DNA of 64,000 nt, taken from Cyclobacteriaceae bacterium (GTDB taxonomy: Bacteria; Bacteroidota; Bacteroidia; Cytophagales; Cyclobacteriaceae). Location of the stretch: positions 449,001-513,000 of the forward strand of contig JAHBTY010000002.1 of assembly GCA_019638355.1 (NCBI GenBank), given 5' to 3'. The position numbers and the translations under genes are program-made. Positions 8,905 through 17,487 of the stretch are shown here, piece by piece. How positions within the stretch are numbered: position 1 is the first letter of the stretch; every line of letters starts with the position of its first letter. The notes beneath the pieces were generated by a model. The model made no database searches. It saw only the letters and a program-made list of their open reading frames with translations, and was not told where the DNA came from.

Positions 8905-9516
8905 TTAAACCTGAAACGGTGTGCGGCTACTAATGCTTCTTCCCAATGTAATCTCATCGGTATATTCCAGTTCGCCACCAACCGGTACACCGCGGGCAAT
9001 TGAGGTTATTTTTAATGAGAATTCTTTTAATCTTTTGTTGAGGTAAAAGGCGGTAGTGTCACCCTCCATGGTAGGGCTTAATGCTAATACAATCTCTTTA
9101 ATTGATCCTTGCGATTGAGTAACCCGATCAACCAGTGCATCAATTTTTAAATCGGCTGGGCCTACGCCATTCATGGGTGAAATAACACCACCTAATACGT
9201 GGTACACACCATTAAATTGCGCTGTGTTTTCAATGGCCATCACATCGTTGGTTTCTTCCACCACACATATTATTGATTTATCTCTGCGATGGCTTTGGCA
9301 GATGCTGCATTCCTCAGTATCGGAAATATTATAGCAGGTTTTGCAAAACCGGATTTGGGTGCGCATGCGATTTAGAGCATCGGTAAGGGCAGTTGTTTTA
9401 TGTTCGGATTCTTTAACCAGGTGCAGCACCAGCCGTAATGCAGTTTTTTTTCCAATGCCGGGAAGTTTGGAAACTTCGTTTACAGCGTCTTCAATCAGTT
9501 TAGATGGAAAATCCAC
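8905..9516 (-). CDS. recR: recombination protein RecR
   Basis: 203 residues, the usual RecR length. Helix-hairpin-helix motif LPGIGKKTALRLVLHL lies near residue 18. A four-cysteine zinc finger CKTCYNISDTEECSIC follows at about residue 57, then a Toprim domain (IICVVEETNDVMAIE). RecR works with RecO/RecF to load RecA on gapped DNA. It is closely followed (13 nt) by clpS on the other side of its start, with the same orientation. Confidence 0.97.
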   Translation of the reverse strand: MDFPSKLIEDAVNEVSKLPGIGKKTALRLVLHLVKESEHKTTALTDALNRMRTQIRFCKTCYNISDTEECSICQSHRRDKSIICVVEETNDVMAIENTAQFNGVYHVLGGVISPMNGVGPADLKIDALVDRVTQSQGSIKEIVLALSPTMEGDTTAFYLNKRLKEFSLKITSIARGVPVGGELEYTDEITLGRSISSRTPFQV

Positions 9517-9529
9517 GCCTTAAATAAAT

Positions 9530-9811
9530 TTAAAGTATGCGAGCGTCAATCCCTACTTCGCAAATAGCCTCGCACATGGGTTTTAGCACAGCTTCGGGCC
9601 CCCTGCGCACTGCACACTTGCCTTTGTAGTGAATCAGCAGGGTGCATTGCTCTGCTTGTTCAGGTGTGTGCTTGCATACACGTATAAGCGTTGCAATTAC
9701 ATGATCAAATGTGTTGAAGTCATCGTTGAACACAACCAGATCTTTCAGGTCGGTTTCTTCCACTACTTCCAGTAAATCCGTTTCGTAAACTTGCTGTTGT
9801 TTGGTTTTCAT
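9530..9811 (-). CDS. clpS: ClpS, adaptor of the Clp protease
   Basis: About 93 residues from the ATG ending at 9811. The core motif LVVFNDDFNTFDHVI, with the N-degron-binding Asn-Asp pair, and the conserved HYKGKCAV segment identify ClpS. An upstream ATG at 9874 would add 21 residues that overlap the promoter region of the divergent symporter and look non-conserved, so the shorter start is preferred. The partner ClpC is encoded at 27.7-30.2 kb. In Bacteroidota ClpS delivers N-end-rule substrates to ClpAP/ClpCP-type machines. Confidence 0.95.
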   Translation of the reverse strand: MKTKQQQVYETDLLEVVEETDLKDLVVFNDDFNTFDHVIATLIRVCKHTPEQAEQCTLLIHYKGKCAVRRGPEAVLKPMCEAICEVGIDARIL

Positions 9812-9916
9812 ACCGATACTTTCAGAGGCCACGGGCAAAGGTAAAACAATTAGCCGGTGTAATGCCACATGCATATACTATCATTTTTTCCTTTCTTTAC
9901 CTCGCTAACTCAAAAC

Positions 9917-11353
9917 ATGAATCCATTACTGGTTGTTGCAATACTGATTGGATATTTCTGCGTATTAATCGGAATATCATTTCTCACTTCGCGCGGGGCC
10001 GATACCAATACTTTTTTTACCGCTAACCGGCAATCGCCCTGGTACCTGGTGGCCTTTGGTATGATTGGTGCATCCTTATCGGGGGTAACCTTTATATCCG
10101 TTCCGGGTAACGTTGTAAATACGGGCTTTGCATACTTTCAAGTGGTGATAGGCTACCTGTTTGGCTATTGGGTCATCATTGGTTTACTCATGCCTTTATA
10201 TTATCGACTCAATCTTGTTTCTATTTACACTTACCTGGAACAACGTTTTGACTTATGGGCTTATCGTACCGGGGCTGTTTTTTTTCTGATCTCCCGCACC
10301 ATTGGTTCTTCATTACGGTTGTTTCTGGCTGCATCGGTACTTCAGTTCTTTTTATTTGATGCGTGGCATGTTCCGTTTTATGTAACCGTTGCTGTTACCA
10401 TTGCGCTCATCTGGATTTACACCTTTCGTGGTGGTATAAAAACCATTGTGTGGACCGACACTTTTCAAACCTTATTCCTAGTTTCAGCGCTGGTAATTAC
10501 TGTAATCGTAATTGCGAATAAGCTGGGATTAAATTTTATAGAAATTTTCAACAGCATTGAAGCAGCAGGCTATGCGCGTATTTTTCATTTTGACGATGTA
10601 AACTCAACCTTATTTTTTCCCAAACAATTTTTGGGTGGTGCTTTTATTGCTATTGCCATGACGGGCCTCGACCAGGAAATCATGCAAAAGAACTTAACCT
10701 GTAAAACACTAAGCGATGCACAAAAAAACATGTTCTGGTTTAGCCTTACCATCGTGTTTGTAACCTTACTGTTTCTGGTGTTGGGTGGTTTATTACTGGT
10801 TTTCAGTCAGCAATTTAATTTACCCGTTCCCAGGCCGGACGAAATTTTTCCGCGACTGGCCTTTAACGAATTGGGTCCGTTGGTTGGCATATTTTTTCTG
10901 CTGGGCATTACAGCCTCATCCTATGCCAGTGCCGATTCGGCCTTAGCGGGCTTAACCACATCGTTTTGTATTGACTTTCTCAATTTCAAAGACAAAGCTG
11001 AGGCCGACAAGAAACGACAAAAATTCATTGTACACATTTCTTTCTCATTGTTGTTTCTGCTCATTATTATCATTTTTAAAGAAATAAATGAAAAATCGGT
11101 TATTGATGCCGTATTAGGCGTAGCCGGTTATACGTATGGCCCGTTGTTAGGATTGTTTTCGTTTGGATTGTTTACTTCGCGCAGGCTAAAAGGTGTTGCT
11201 GTTTCAATCGTATGCATTTTATCGCCCTTAATAAGTTACATGATCAGCACGAATGCACCGGTTTGGTTTAACGGGTATAAAATCGGAATTGAAGTTTTGT
11301 TGCTGAACGGACTTATTACGGTTGTAGGACTTTGGGTTGTTTCAAAAAAATAA
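9917..11353 (+). CDS. sodium:solute symporter (SSS family)
   Basis: About 478 residues and at least twelve hydrophobic helices, consistent with the SSS/SLC5 fold. Family features include GASLSGVTFISVPG in the first broken helix region and GITASSYASADSALAGLTT near helix 8/9, where sodium-binding Ser/Thr residues lie. The preferred start is ATG 9917 (MNPLLVVAIL). An ATG at 9869 adds 16 residues lacking membrane character and overlaps the divergent clpS leader. The transported solute is unknown. A strong hairpin immediately follows. Confidence 0.92.
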   Translation: MNPLLVVAILIGYFCVLIGISFLTSRGADTNTFFTANRQSPWYLVAFGMIGASLSGVTFISVPGNVVNTGFAYFQVVIGYLFGYWVIIGLLMPLYYRLNLVSIYTYLEQRFDLWAYRTGAVFFLISRTIGSSLRLFLAASVLQFFLFDAWHVPFYVTVAVTIALIWIYTFRGGIKTIVWTDTFQTLFLVSALVITVIVIANKLGLNFIEIFNSIEAAGYARIFHFDDVNSTLFFPKQFLGGAFIAIAMTGLDQEIMQKNLTCKTLSDAQKNMFWFSLTIVFVTLLFLVLGGLLLVFSQQFNLPVPRPDEIFPRLAFNELGPLVGIFFLLGITASSYASADSALAGLTTSFCIDFLNFKDKAEADKKRQKFIVHISFSLLFLLIIIIFKEINEKSVIDAVLGVAGYTYGPLLGLFSFGLFTSRRLKGVAVSIVCILSPLISYMISTNAPVWFNGYKIGIEVLLLNGLITVVGLWVVSKK

Positions 11354-11380
11354 CAGCGCCACACCCTGGTGTGGCGCTGT
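11353..11380. terminator. strong hairpin at the symporter 3' end
   Basis: A perfect 12-bp stem ACAGCGCCACAC / GTGTGGCGCTGT with loop CCTG begins at the last base of the stop codon. It lies between convergent genes; there is no T tract. Confidence 0.7.
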
Positions 11381-11407
11381 ATCAGATTAAAGTACCAACG
11401 ATTCAGA

Positions 11408-11716
11408 CTATCGCCAGTATCTTATATATTCAAAGCTTTCTGATTTACCATCTTTCTCTACCACAATAGTATAATGCCCAACCGGCAATGCAGTAAAGTC
11501 GATTACCATTTTGCGTTTCATCAGTTGCTGGGCATCAATTTGTTTTCCGTCTTCGGATAATACTTCAATATGTGCACCCAACATTTCTTTATGCACTTTA
11601 AATACAAACTGATACTGGTTGCGCGTGTGTATTACGTTTACCGGCTGCTTGCTGTGGGCCGGAATAACCAATGCCATTAACATTACCAGGGTTGAGATTT
11701 TTATTAAGGATTTCAT
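11408..11716 (-). CDS. small exported beta-sandwich-like protein
   Basis: 102 residues from ATG 11716 (the ATG at 11722 adds two). A signal peptide ends near AHSKQ. The mature part (about 80 residues) alternates beta strands and ends with a pattern (VIDFTALPVGHYTIVVEKDGK) that resembles the fold of type IX secretion C-terminal domains (Por_secre_tail). Here that domain is the whole mature protein, with no cargo before it. The function is unknown. The similarity is from the strand pattern only. Confidence 0.65.
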   Translation of the reverse strand: MKSLIKISTLVMLMALVIPAHSKQPVNVIHTRNQYQFVFKVHKEMLGAHIEVLSEDGKQIDAQQLMKRKMVIDFTALPVGHYTIVVEKDGKSESFEYIRYWR

Positions 11717-11844
11717 ATTCATCAGGAGTTTTAATTCTATGCTGCACGTGGTGCCAAAACCTTGCCTTGCAATAAAAAGCCTTAGAATTTGCTCAAATCA
11801 ACCAACATGGCGTTAGGGTATTTCCCATGCTGGGATTTACAGTC

Positions 11845-12198
11845 CTATAAAAGTTCCTTGGCGGGATCCCAGAAGCGGGTTTTAAAATCCTGAACCTGAT
11901 CTTTTTTAATAATTACACCTTCCTTTTGCAATAGGTTTTTCATGGCCGAAGGTGTTTCAAAATGGTGTTTGCCGGTTAACAAACCGTTGCGATTAACTAC
12001 GCGATGTGCCGGAATTTTTTTGTTGATGTGGGCGGCATTCATAGCCCAACCCACCATGCGGGCGCTCATACCCGTGCCGAGGTAGCGCGCAATAGCGCCA
12101 TAACTGGTAACACGTCCTTTCGGAATGAGCACCACAACAGCCCACACATTTTCAAAAAAAGAAAATGCATGTGCCGTTTTTTTCTTTTTCCTATCCAT
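11845..12198 (-). CDS. alkyltransferase-like protein (MGMT fold without catalytic Cys)
   Basis: 117 residues with the C-terminal domain of O6-methylguanine-DNA methyltransferase: IPKGRVTSYGAIARYLG, the Arg-finger region ARMVGWAMNA and the active-site loop. That loop reads IPAHRVV instead of IPCHRVV, so the methyl-accepting Cys is replaced by Ala. This is the hallmark of ATL proteins, which bind O6-alkylguanine and flag it for nucleotide excision repair rather than reversing it. The N-terminal MGMT domain is absent, as usual for ATLs. Confidence 0.92.
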   Translation of the reverse strand: MDRKKKKTAHAFSFFENVWAVVVLIPKGRVTSYGAIARYLGTGMSARMVGWAMNAAHINKKIPAHRVVNRNGLLTGKHHFETPSAMKNLLQKEGVIIKKDQVQDFKTRFWDPAKELL

Positions 12199-12248
12199 AA
12201 CGCGGGTCTAAAATCTGCAAATGGTGTGGCTGCACCACTGTAAACGTT

Positions 12249-12256
12249 TAACTTTG
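12249..12256 (+). promoter_or_regulatory. -7 promoter box TAACTTTG
   Basis: Perfect match to the Bacteroidota -7 consensus TAnnTTTG, 30 nt before the ATG of the surface protein gene at 12287. Confidence 0.55.
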
Positions 12257-12286
12257 AGGCTCTAAATCTAAAAAACCTTTGCCGAA

Positions 12287-13816
12287 ATGAAGATTGGGGT
12301 TTTAACTTCTTTGCTAATTATTGCATGTATAAGCGGGCAAGCCCAACAGATTTCTGTTTCCGACTCAACAGGCTGGCATTCATTGTTTGAGGGGGCTGAG
12401 CTTTCGTTTAGAATGGAAACACCAGAGGTGATAAAACCCCGCTATACACTGGAAGGCGGCAATGGTTATGGCATTCAATTAGATACGTTAGGAAATTTTT
12501 ATTGGAAGCCAAGCTTTGACCTGGTCGATCGGATAGAGAAAAAGAAAGAAGTAACCGTACTGATACAAGCCGAGTGGAAAGATGGCAAACGGGCTCGCAA
12601 GCAACTCGCCTTTACAGTATTTCATCAAAACCGGGCGCCAGTAATTGAAGACTTGCCGGTATTCTATGTAAAGCAATCATCGGTTAATAATTATCAAGTT
12701 CCTGATCAATATGTGAGCGACCCTGATGGTGATCCACTGGTATTTAAATCGGTTCAATCGCAGTTACCAGAAGGAGCTACCTTCAATTCGCAAGGCTTAC
12801 TAACGTGGTCGCCATCACGCAATCAGTTCAACGCTCTAAAAACAGTGCCGGTTATCATAGAATTTGTAGTTCAGGATCAGCCTGAAAAGGCAGAAACCAG
12901 AGGCAGGATAAAAATTGCTCAAACACAATTAGACTTACCCCCAGAACTACTTCTGGTACCTGGCGACACGGTTGTTAGTATTAAAGAAGATGAACGGATT
13001 CATTTTAAAATTTATGCATCCGACCCCAACGGAGATGACAATATCAGTAGTGTAGGTTTTATCAGTAGCGATCCGCGCATAGGCAATCAATCGTTTAGTA
13101 AAAATACCTTAGTGCAAGCCGAATTCACCTGGTCGCCCGGTTATTACTTTGTAGATGAAGCCGAGAAAACCAAGATAGTGGAATTACTATTTTTTGTGAT
13201 TGACAAATCGAATAACCGGGCTCAAAAATCGGTAAAGGTTAAAGTGATTGATACGGAGAACCTGGAAGAGAAAGATAAATTTTTATATACCAAGTACCGC
13301 AGTTCATTAAGTCAATCCAAGATGTTAATTGATCAGTTGGACGAAAATCATGAAAAACTGAATAAAGCTTATAAGCAAGCAAAGAAGGGGAAAAAAAATC
13401 GATCCATTTTAAATGCATCACTGGGTGCTACCACCGGGTTGGCACCAGTAGCTATGCCCAACGATCCGCAAGCCTATAAGGCGGTGTCGGCAATAGGTGG
13501 CACATCGGTACTTACACTGGGTACGTTAGAAGCTACCGAGGTAATTGGCAAATCGAAATCGGATATAATCGAAAAACTAAAGATTAATGTTGAGATCCGT
13601 AATCAACTGCAACTGGAAGCCGATAATTTTGCCCGTAAGTATGCCTTGAAGAGTGCGCGCAGAAGCAAGGATTTTGATGCAGACCGGGATAAACTGCTGC
13701 CAATTTTAAATAATCAGAAATTAGTGGTGCTGGAGTTGGATGCCAGCAGGCCGGGCATTGTTAATTATGATAATAAAGAACTAAAGAAAACTTTCCCGGA
13801 TTTCAGCGATCAATAG
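12287..13816 (+). CDS. exported protein with cadherin/Ig-like (He_PIG-type) domains
   Basis: 509 residues. The signal peptide is cleaved near GQAQQ. Three beta-sandwich modules can be seen. The second contains YVSDPDGDPLVFKSV...LPEGATFNSQGLLTWSP and the third YASDPNGDDN...FTWSPGYYF; these are the DPDGD calcium-type and TWSP signatures of putative-Ig (He_PIG) repeats. The C-terminal third (about 330-509) is charged and helical, with a small Gly/Ala-rich stretch (NASLGATTGLAPVAMP). It is probably envelope-anchored and structural. The 3' end runs into the tRNA-Ser promoter. Confidence 0.75.
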   Translation: MKIGVLTSLLIIACISGQAQQISVSDSTGWHSLFEGAELSFRMETPEVIKPRYTLEGGNGYGIQLDTLGNFYWKPSFDLVDRIEKKKEVTVLIQAEWKDGKRARKQLAFTVFHQNRAPVIEDLPVFYVKQSSVNNYQVPDQYVSDPDGDPLVFKSVQSQLPEGATFNSQGLLTWSPSRNQFNALKTVPVIIEFVVQDQPEKAETRGRIKIAQTQLDLPPELLLVPGDTVVSIKEDERIHFKIYASDPNGDDNISSVGFISSDPRIGNQSFSKNTLVQAEFTWSPGYYFVDEAEKTKIVELLFFVIDKSNNRAQKSVKVKVIDTENLEEKDKFLYTKYRSSLSQSKMLIDQLDENHEKLNKAYKQAKKGKKNRSILNASLGATTGLAPVAMPNDPQAYKAVSAIGGTSVLTLGTLEATEVIGKSKSDIIEKLKINVEIRNQLQLEADNFARKYALKSARRSKDFDADRDKLLPILNNQKLVVLELDASRPGIVNYDNKELKKTFPDFSDQ

Positions 13817-13819
13817 GTT

Positions 13820-13850
13820 TTTGGAGAAATCAAATTTCGGCTTACTTTTG
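13820..13850 (+). promoter_or_regulatory. tRNA-Ser promoter
   Basis: TTTG at 13820-13823, 19 nt spacer, TACTTTTG at 13843-13850: a textbook Bacteroidota -33/-7 pair. It is followed at once by CAGTCCTTAAA. The same TTTGCAGTCCT string follows the -7 box of the tRNA-fMet promoter. Confidence 0.75.
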
Positions 13851-13876
13851 CAGTCCTTAAAGTAAAATGCTCAACA

Positions 13877-13934
13877 CAGAGGAGTGGTAGAGCGGTTTTC
13901 CCGATAGCCATCGGGAGCACCGGTCTTGAAAACC
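13877..13934 (+). pseudogene. defective tRNA-Ser copy with palindrome in the D-loop
   Basis: This copies the intact tRNA-Ser from its first base (CAGAGGAGTGGTAGAGCGGTTT) through the anticodon loop to GAAAACC, then stops; the variable arm, T arm and 3' acceptor strand are missing. Where the intact gene has ATT in the D-loop, this copy has the 18-bp palindrome TCCCGATAGCCATCGGGA (13899-13916, one central mismatch). The copy sits between the promoter and the intact gene (period 72 bp), so it forms part of the tRNA precursor leader. It cannot make a tRNA. Confidence 0.85.
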
Positions 13935-13948
13935 TCAAGAAAAGTAAA

Positions 13949-14039
13949 CAGAGGAGTGGTAGAGCGGTTTATTGCACCGGTCTTGAAAACCGGAGACCGT
14001 TAACGCGGTCCGGGGGTTCGAATCCCTCCTCCTCTGCCA
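13949..14039 (+). tRNA. tRNA-Ser(UGA)
   Basis: The 7-bp acceptor stem pairs CAGAGGA (13949-13955) with TCCTCTG (14030-14036), followed by an encoded CCA. Anticodon stem CCGGT / ACCGG encloses loop CTTGAAA, anticodon TGA (about 13983-13985). The long variable arm (GACCGTTAACGCGGTC) is typical of tRNA-Ser. T arm with GGTTCGAATC is intact. Confidence 0.97.
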
Positions 14040-14044
14040 GCATG

Positions 14045-14073
14045 AAAAAGCCCCGATTAATTTGGGGCTTTTT
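14045..14073 (+). terminator. rho-independent terminator of tRNA-Ser
   Basis: AAAAAGCCCC / GGGGCTTTTT stem with a 9-nt loop and a following T-rich tail. Confidence 0.85.
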
Positions 14074-14108
14074 ATTTTTCAGACCGGCTTTGGATAAGTT
14101 ATACCTAA

Positions 14109-15512
14109 TCAACTTTCACTTACCACCGCATTACCGGCATTCACCCATTCGTTTATCCCCCCCGAATAATTTTTGATATTCTTAAAGCCATGCTTGGCCA
14201 ATAACGAATATCCAATGGATGCACGATCGCCAGCCTGGCAATGAATTACTACCTGCTGGTCTTTCTTGATCTTGCTTAGATTTTTTTCAAGTGTGCCGAT
14301 GAATACATGATCGGCTCCTTTTACATGGCCTGCTTTGTATTCGCTTGATCCGCGCAAATCAACTACTTGCGTGTGATTGGTCTTTAAAATTTCTTTAAAC
14401 TCATCCAATGAAATCACATTGGCTTTCTCAAGCACACCTTGCGCTGTCCACACATGTACATCGGGCACATAACCATAAATGTTATCCAAACCAATGCGCA
14501 TGAGTTTACGAACCAGATCATCGTGTTTACTTTCATCTGCAATCAGAATAAACGGTTCTTCGTACGTAAGGAACCAACCCATCCAGGTTGCAAATGCATT
14601 GTTACCTTGTATATTGATGGAACCCGGAATAAAACCTGCTGCAAAATCTTGTTTGAGTCGGGTGTCAATTACTTTGATGCCCTTGTCCATAGCAACCTTT
14701 AAATCCTGCCCCGATAATTTTTTCAGTTTTGGAACTTCCGTTAATAAAGGTCTTTCAACCTTATTTAACTTCTTCATCATGGCAAAATACTTTGGCGGCT
14801 CGGGCTGATCTTCCAATAAGTATTTTACAAAACCTTGTTCATCATTTTCATGTTGTAGCGCCCAGTTGCGTACCTTCTCGTACCCAACGGTTGTGCTGGG
14901 GACTGCACCTAATGCCTTGCCACAAGCAGAGCCGGCTCCGTGGCCAGGCCACACCTGAATGTAATCAGCCAATGCGCGAAAGCGTTCCATTGATTTAAAC
15001 ATCTGCTTTGCACCTACTTCTTTTGTACCTATCATTCCAGCTGCTTCCTCCAACAAATCAGGCCGACCAATATCACCTACAAACACAAAGTCACCAGTAA
15101 ACAACATGACGGGTTTATCGCTGGCCGGAGTATCGGTTAACAGGAAGCTGATGCTTTCGGGTGTATGCCCAGGAGTATGTAACACTTCTATTTTAAGATT
15201 GCCTACTTTAAATACGCTACCATCTTTTAAACCTTCGTGCGGGAATTCGTACAACCAACCTTCACCACCTTCGTCCGACAAATACAACTTTGCTCCGGTA
15301 AGAGCCGCCAACTCGCGCGAGCCTGAAAGAAAATCGGCATGAATGTGCGTTTCCGCGATGTGCGTAATCTTCATGTTATTCTGCTTCGCTATTTCAAGGT
15401 AGGTGTCCACATCGCGTTTGGGGTCTATTACCAAAGCTACACCAGCTTTCTGGCAGCCAATAAAATAACTTGCCTGGGCAAGGGATTTGTCGTAAACGTG
15501 CTGAAAATACAT
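14109..15512 (-). CDS. MBL-fold hydrolase fused to two rhodanese domains (persulfide dioxygenase-like)
   Basis: 467 residues. The N-terminal metallo-beta-lactamase domain (about 1-245) has the metal motif THIHADF, then HTPGHTPES, TGDFVFVGDIGRPDL and the second-site GHGAGSACG. It resembles the ETHE1/persulfide dioxygenase group, which oxidises glutathione or low-molecular-weight persulfide to sulfite. Rhodanese domain 1 (about 265-350) lacks an active Cys (FILIADES). Domain 2 (about 365-465) keeps it (VVIHCQAGDRAS). The likely role is persulfide sulfur handling in the sulfur island. It has its own promoter with the shared operator upstream. Confidence 0.9.
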   Translation of the reverse strand: MYFQHVYDKSLAQASYFIGCQKAGVALVIDPKRDVDTYLEIAKQNNMKITHIAETHIHADFLSGSRELAALTGAKLYLSDEGGEGWLYEFPHEGLKDGSVFKVGNLKIEVLHTPGHTPESISFLLTDTPASDKPVMLFTGDFVFVGDIGRPDLLEEAAGMIGTKEVGAKQMFKSMERFRALADYIQVWPGHGAGSACGKALGAVPSTTVGYEKVRNWALQHENDEQGFVKYLLEDQPEPPKYFAMMKKLNKVERPLLTEVPKLKKLSGQDLKVAMDKGIKVIDTRLKQDFAAGFIPGSINIQGNNAFATWMGWFLTYEEPFILIADESKHDDLVRKLMRIGLDNIYGYVPDVHVWTAQGVLEKANVISLDEFKEILKTNHTQVVDLRGSSEYKAGHVKGADHVFIGTLEKNLSKIKKDQQVVIHCQAGDRASIGYSLLAKHGFKNIKNYSGGINEWVNAGNAVVSES

Positions 15513-15544
15513 ATGCGTTGTTCTTTAGTTTCTATTTAATGATG

Positions 15545-15588
15545 CAAATATGCTAATGAAGATTGTTGTTATCCGTAACACCTGTTAC
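15545..15588 (-). promoter_or_regulatory. promoter with Crp/Fnr-type operator, upstream of MBL-rhodanese gene
   Basis: Operator GTAAC-ACCT-GTTAC (15575-15588, perfect inverted repeat). On the minus strand, 22 nt further, lies a -7 box CATATTTG (15552-15545, 7 of 8 matches to TAnnTTTG). If transcription starts about 4 nt after the box, the operator is centred near -40.5 and the leader is about 29 nt. Confidence 0.72.
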
Positions 15589-15660
15589 ACAACCGAATTT
15601 TTTTTGAATTCAAGCCGCAATTTCGTTTTTTAAACAATATGATGGTATGGAATAGTTCAA

Positions 15661-17460
15661 TTACCGAAACTCATATCCAAAACCCATTAGCTGAGTAAGT
15701 AATGTATTAGGTGCATCGGTAGCAGTAACACGATTTTCTAACTGTGGTGCAATGGGTGAGTGCTTTGCCAGGTATTCCTGTATAACACTATGCAGCGTTG
15801 CACCTAACCGTTTTGGTTCGGCCACATTATCAACCCGGCAAATAGTTGTGTCCGGATCGCCTTCGCGCTCGCAAGCCACAAATGTGTAACGCTTATTTAA
15901 ATCAATTGGACTTCCACCTATGCGAATCCAGTTAACGCGTTTCCCTGCATCATTTGCAATGGTAAAGTTTACTTCCATTCCTTTAAAACGAACTACCCAG
16001 CCGCCAAAACGTTTGGCCGGATCTTTCGCAAATGCATTTTGCAATTCTTTCTCCATCCAATCCCACAATTGCTGACCCGTAACGGTGCCGCGCTTAGCCT
16101 CGCTATCAACCGGCAACATGCTCCACAGATAGTCCATCGTAATTTCAGCTACACCCGTTTTAGGATCGGGCACTAATGGCGGGCAAAACCTAAACCCATT
16201 ACTTAAAGCTATGTCTGGTTTAAATTTCCACATGATGGCATCAGTAATAAAATTGTCCATGGGAGTTTCAATTACATAGTAGCGAACCAATGGTGTTTTG
16301 GTTTTACCGATTACCCGATCTAATTCTTTCGCGTATGGCTTGCGTACTTCTGCTACCAATGCTTTCATTTCAGCATCTTCGGGGTATAACTCAGGATCAA
16401 CATCCAGCAATTGATACGATTGATCTTTGATCTGGCCATTCTCAACCACAAAATCAAGTTTGGCAATGAATGAACCGAATGCTCCGGGCTCTGTTACTTT
16501 TGCATGCAAGCCATGAATTGGTTCGCGCACCCGCTCGTGTGTATCAGCACCAAGAATATAATCAACACCTTTTACAAAAGGCATATTGGCCAAACCTACT
16601 TGTTGGGCCAAGCCCATGTGGGTTAATAGTATTACGATGTTACAACCTTCATACTCGCGCAGTACTTTAATATACTTAGCCACATTTTTTTCAGGTTGTG
16701 TAAAGAGGATACCTTCACTATATGCCGGAGATTGCCGTTTGGGTGTAAGGGGATCATTATATCCAATAAATCCAATTTTAAGGTCGCCAAAACGCCTTAC
16801 ATAATAGGGCGGAAAAATCAAGTCGCCATTAAAAGCATCGTTGGTTTGATGAAACATGTTGGCGCAAACTTTCGGACTATTATAGGCAAACATATCTTTC
16901 ATCATCATTTCTTTGCCATACACAACCTCCCAATTACCAGGCAGCATCAGGTCGTAACCGATGTTATTCATAAGCGGAACAATAGCCCGGCCTTCGCTCA
17001 ACGCAGCCACGCCTCCACCTTGAAAACAATCGCCACCGTCAATCAACATGGTGTTGGTTGGATTTTGTGCTCGCAATTTTTGAATCATGGATTTTAACAC
17101 GGCATAGCCACCTCGCTTTTTATAAACCGGTTTTCCGGCTTCCATAAAAAACTCATCGTGTGTAAGCAACTGGGCATGTATGTCGGCTGTTTGCAGCAGC
17201 GTTACGATTTTAGCTTTGTCTTGCTTTACCGCGCCATTCGCAAACATCTCTTTACTTTTAAGGGCACCGTCATGCCTGCTTAATGCAGAAGCTGAAACCG
17301 GAATCAATCCTCCGCCAATACCCAATGCCAAACCGAGGTTACCCGCTTTCTTTAAAAAATCCCTCCGACTATTTTCAGAAATCTGCACATGCAGTTCTTT
17401 CTCTTTATCAGAAATTGTTTCACAACTTTTGCAAGCGCATGTTGGTGAGTGCAGTTTCAT
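15661..17460 (-). CDS. SoxB-like metallophosphatase / 5'-nucleotidase family protein
   Basis: 599 residues. A Tat-type signal (SRRDFLKKAGNLGLALG) follows an unusual Cys-rich 30-residue N-terminal extension (CACKSC). The metallophosphatase domain shows LLQTADIHAQLL, IDGGDCFQGGG, GNWEVVYG, LLTHMG and GADTHERV; a 5'-nucleotidase C-terminal domain follows. GNWEVVYG resembles the GHWE(F)TYG of SoxB thiosulfohydrolase more than the GNHE of nucleotidases. In the last metal motif GHTH is replaced by ADTH, so one His is lost. With TsdA and rhodaneses next door, sulfane-sulfur hydrolysis is the best guess. It is a member of the minus-strand run from 21524. Confidence 0.75.
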   Translation of the reverse strand: MKLHSPTCACKSCETISDKEKELHVQISENSRRDFLKKAGNLGLALGIGGGLIPVSASALSRHDGALKSKEMFANGAVKQDKAKIVTLLQTADIHAQLLTHDEFFMEAGKPVYKKRGGYAVLKSMIQKLRAQNPTNTMLIDGGDCFQGGGVAALSEGRAIVPLMNNIGYDLMLPGNWEVVYGKEMMMKDMFAYNSPKVCANMFHQTNDAFNGDLIFPPYYVRRFGDLKIGFIGYNDPLTPKRQSPAYSEGILFTQPEKNVAKYIKVLREYEGCNIVILLTHMGLAQQVGLANMPFVKGVDYILGADTHERVREPIHGLHAKVTEPGAFGSFIAKLDFVVENGQIKDQSYQLLDVDPELYPEDAEMKALVAEVRKPYAKELDRVIGKTKTPLVRYYVIETPMDNFITDAIMWKFKPDIALSNGFRFCPPLVPDPKTGVAEITMDYLWSMLPVDSEAKRGTVTGQQLWDWMEKELQNAFAKDPAKRFGGWVVRFKGMEVNFTIANDAGKRVNWIRIGGSPIDLNKRYTFVACEREGDPDTTICRVDNVAEPKRLGATLHSVIQEYLAKHSPIAPQLENRVTATDAPNTLLTQLMGFGYEFR

Positions 17461-17487
17461 AGTGAGGTAGATTAAGTGTGCGTAAAA

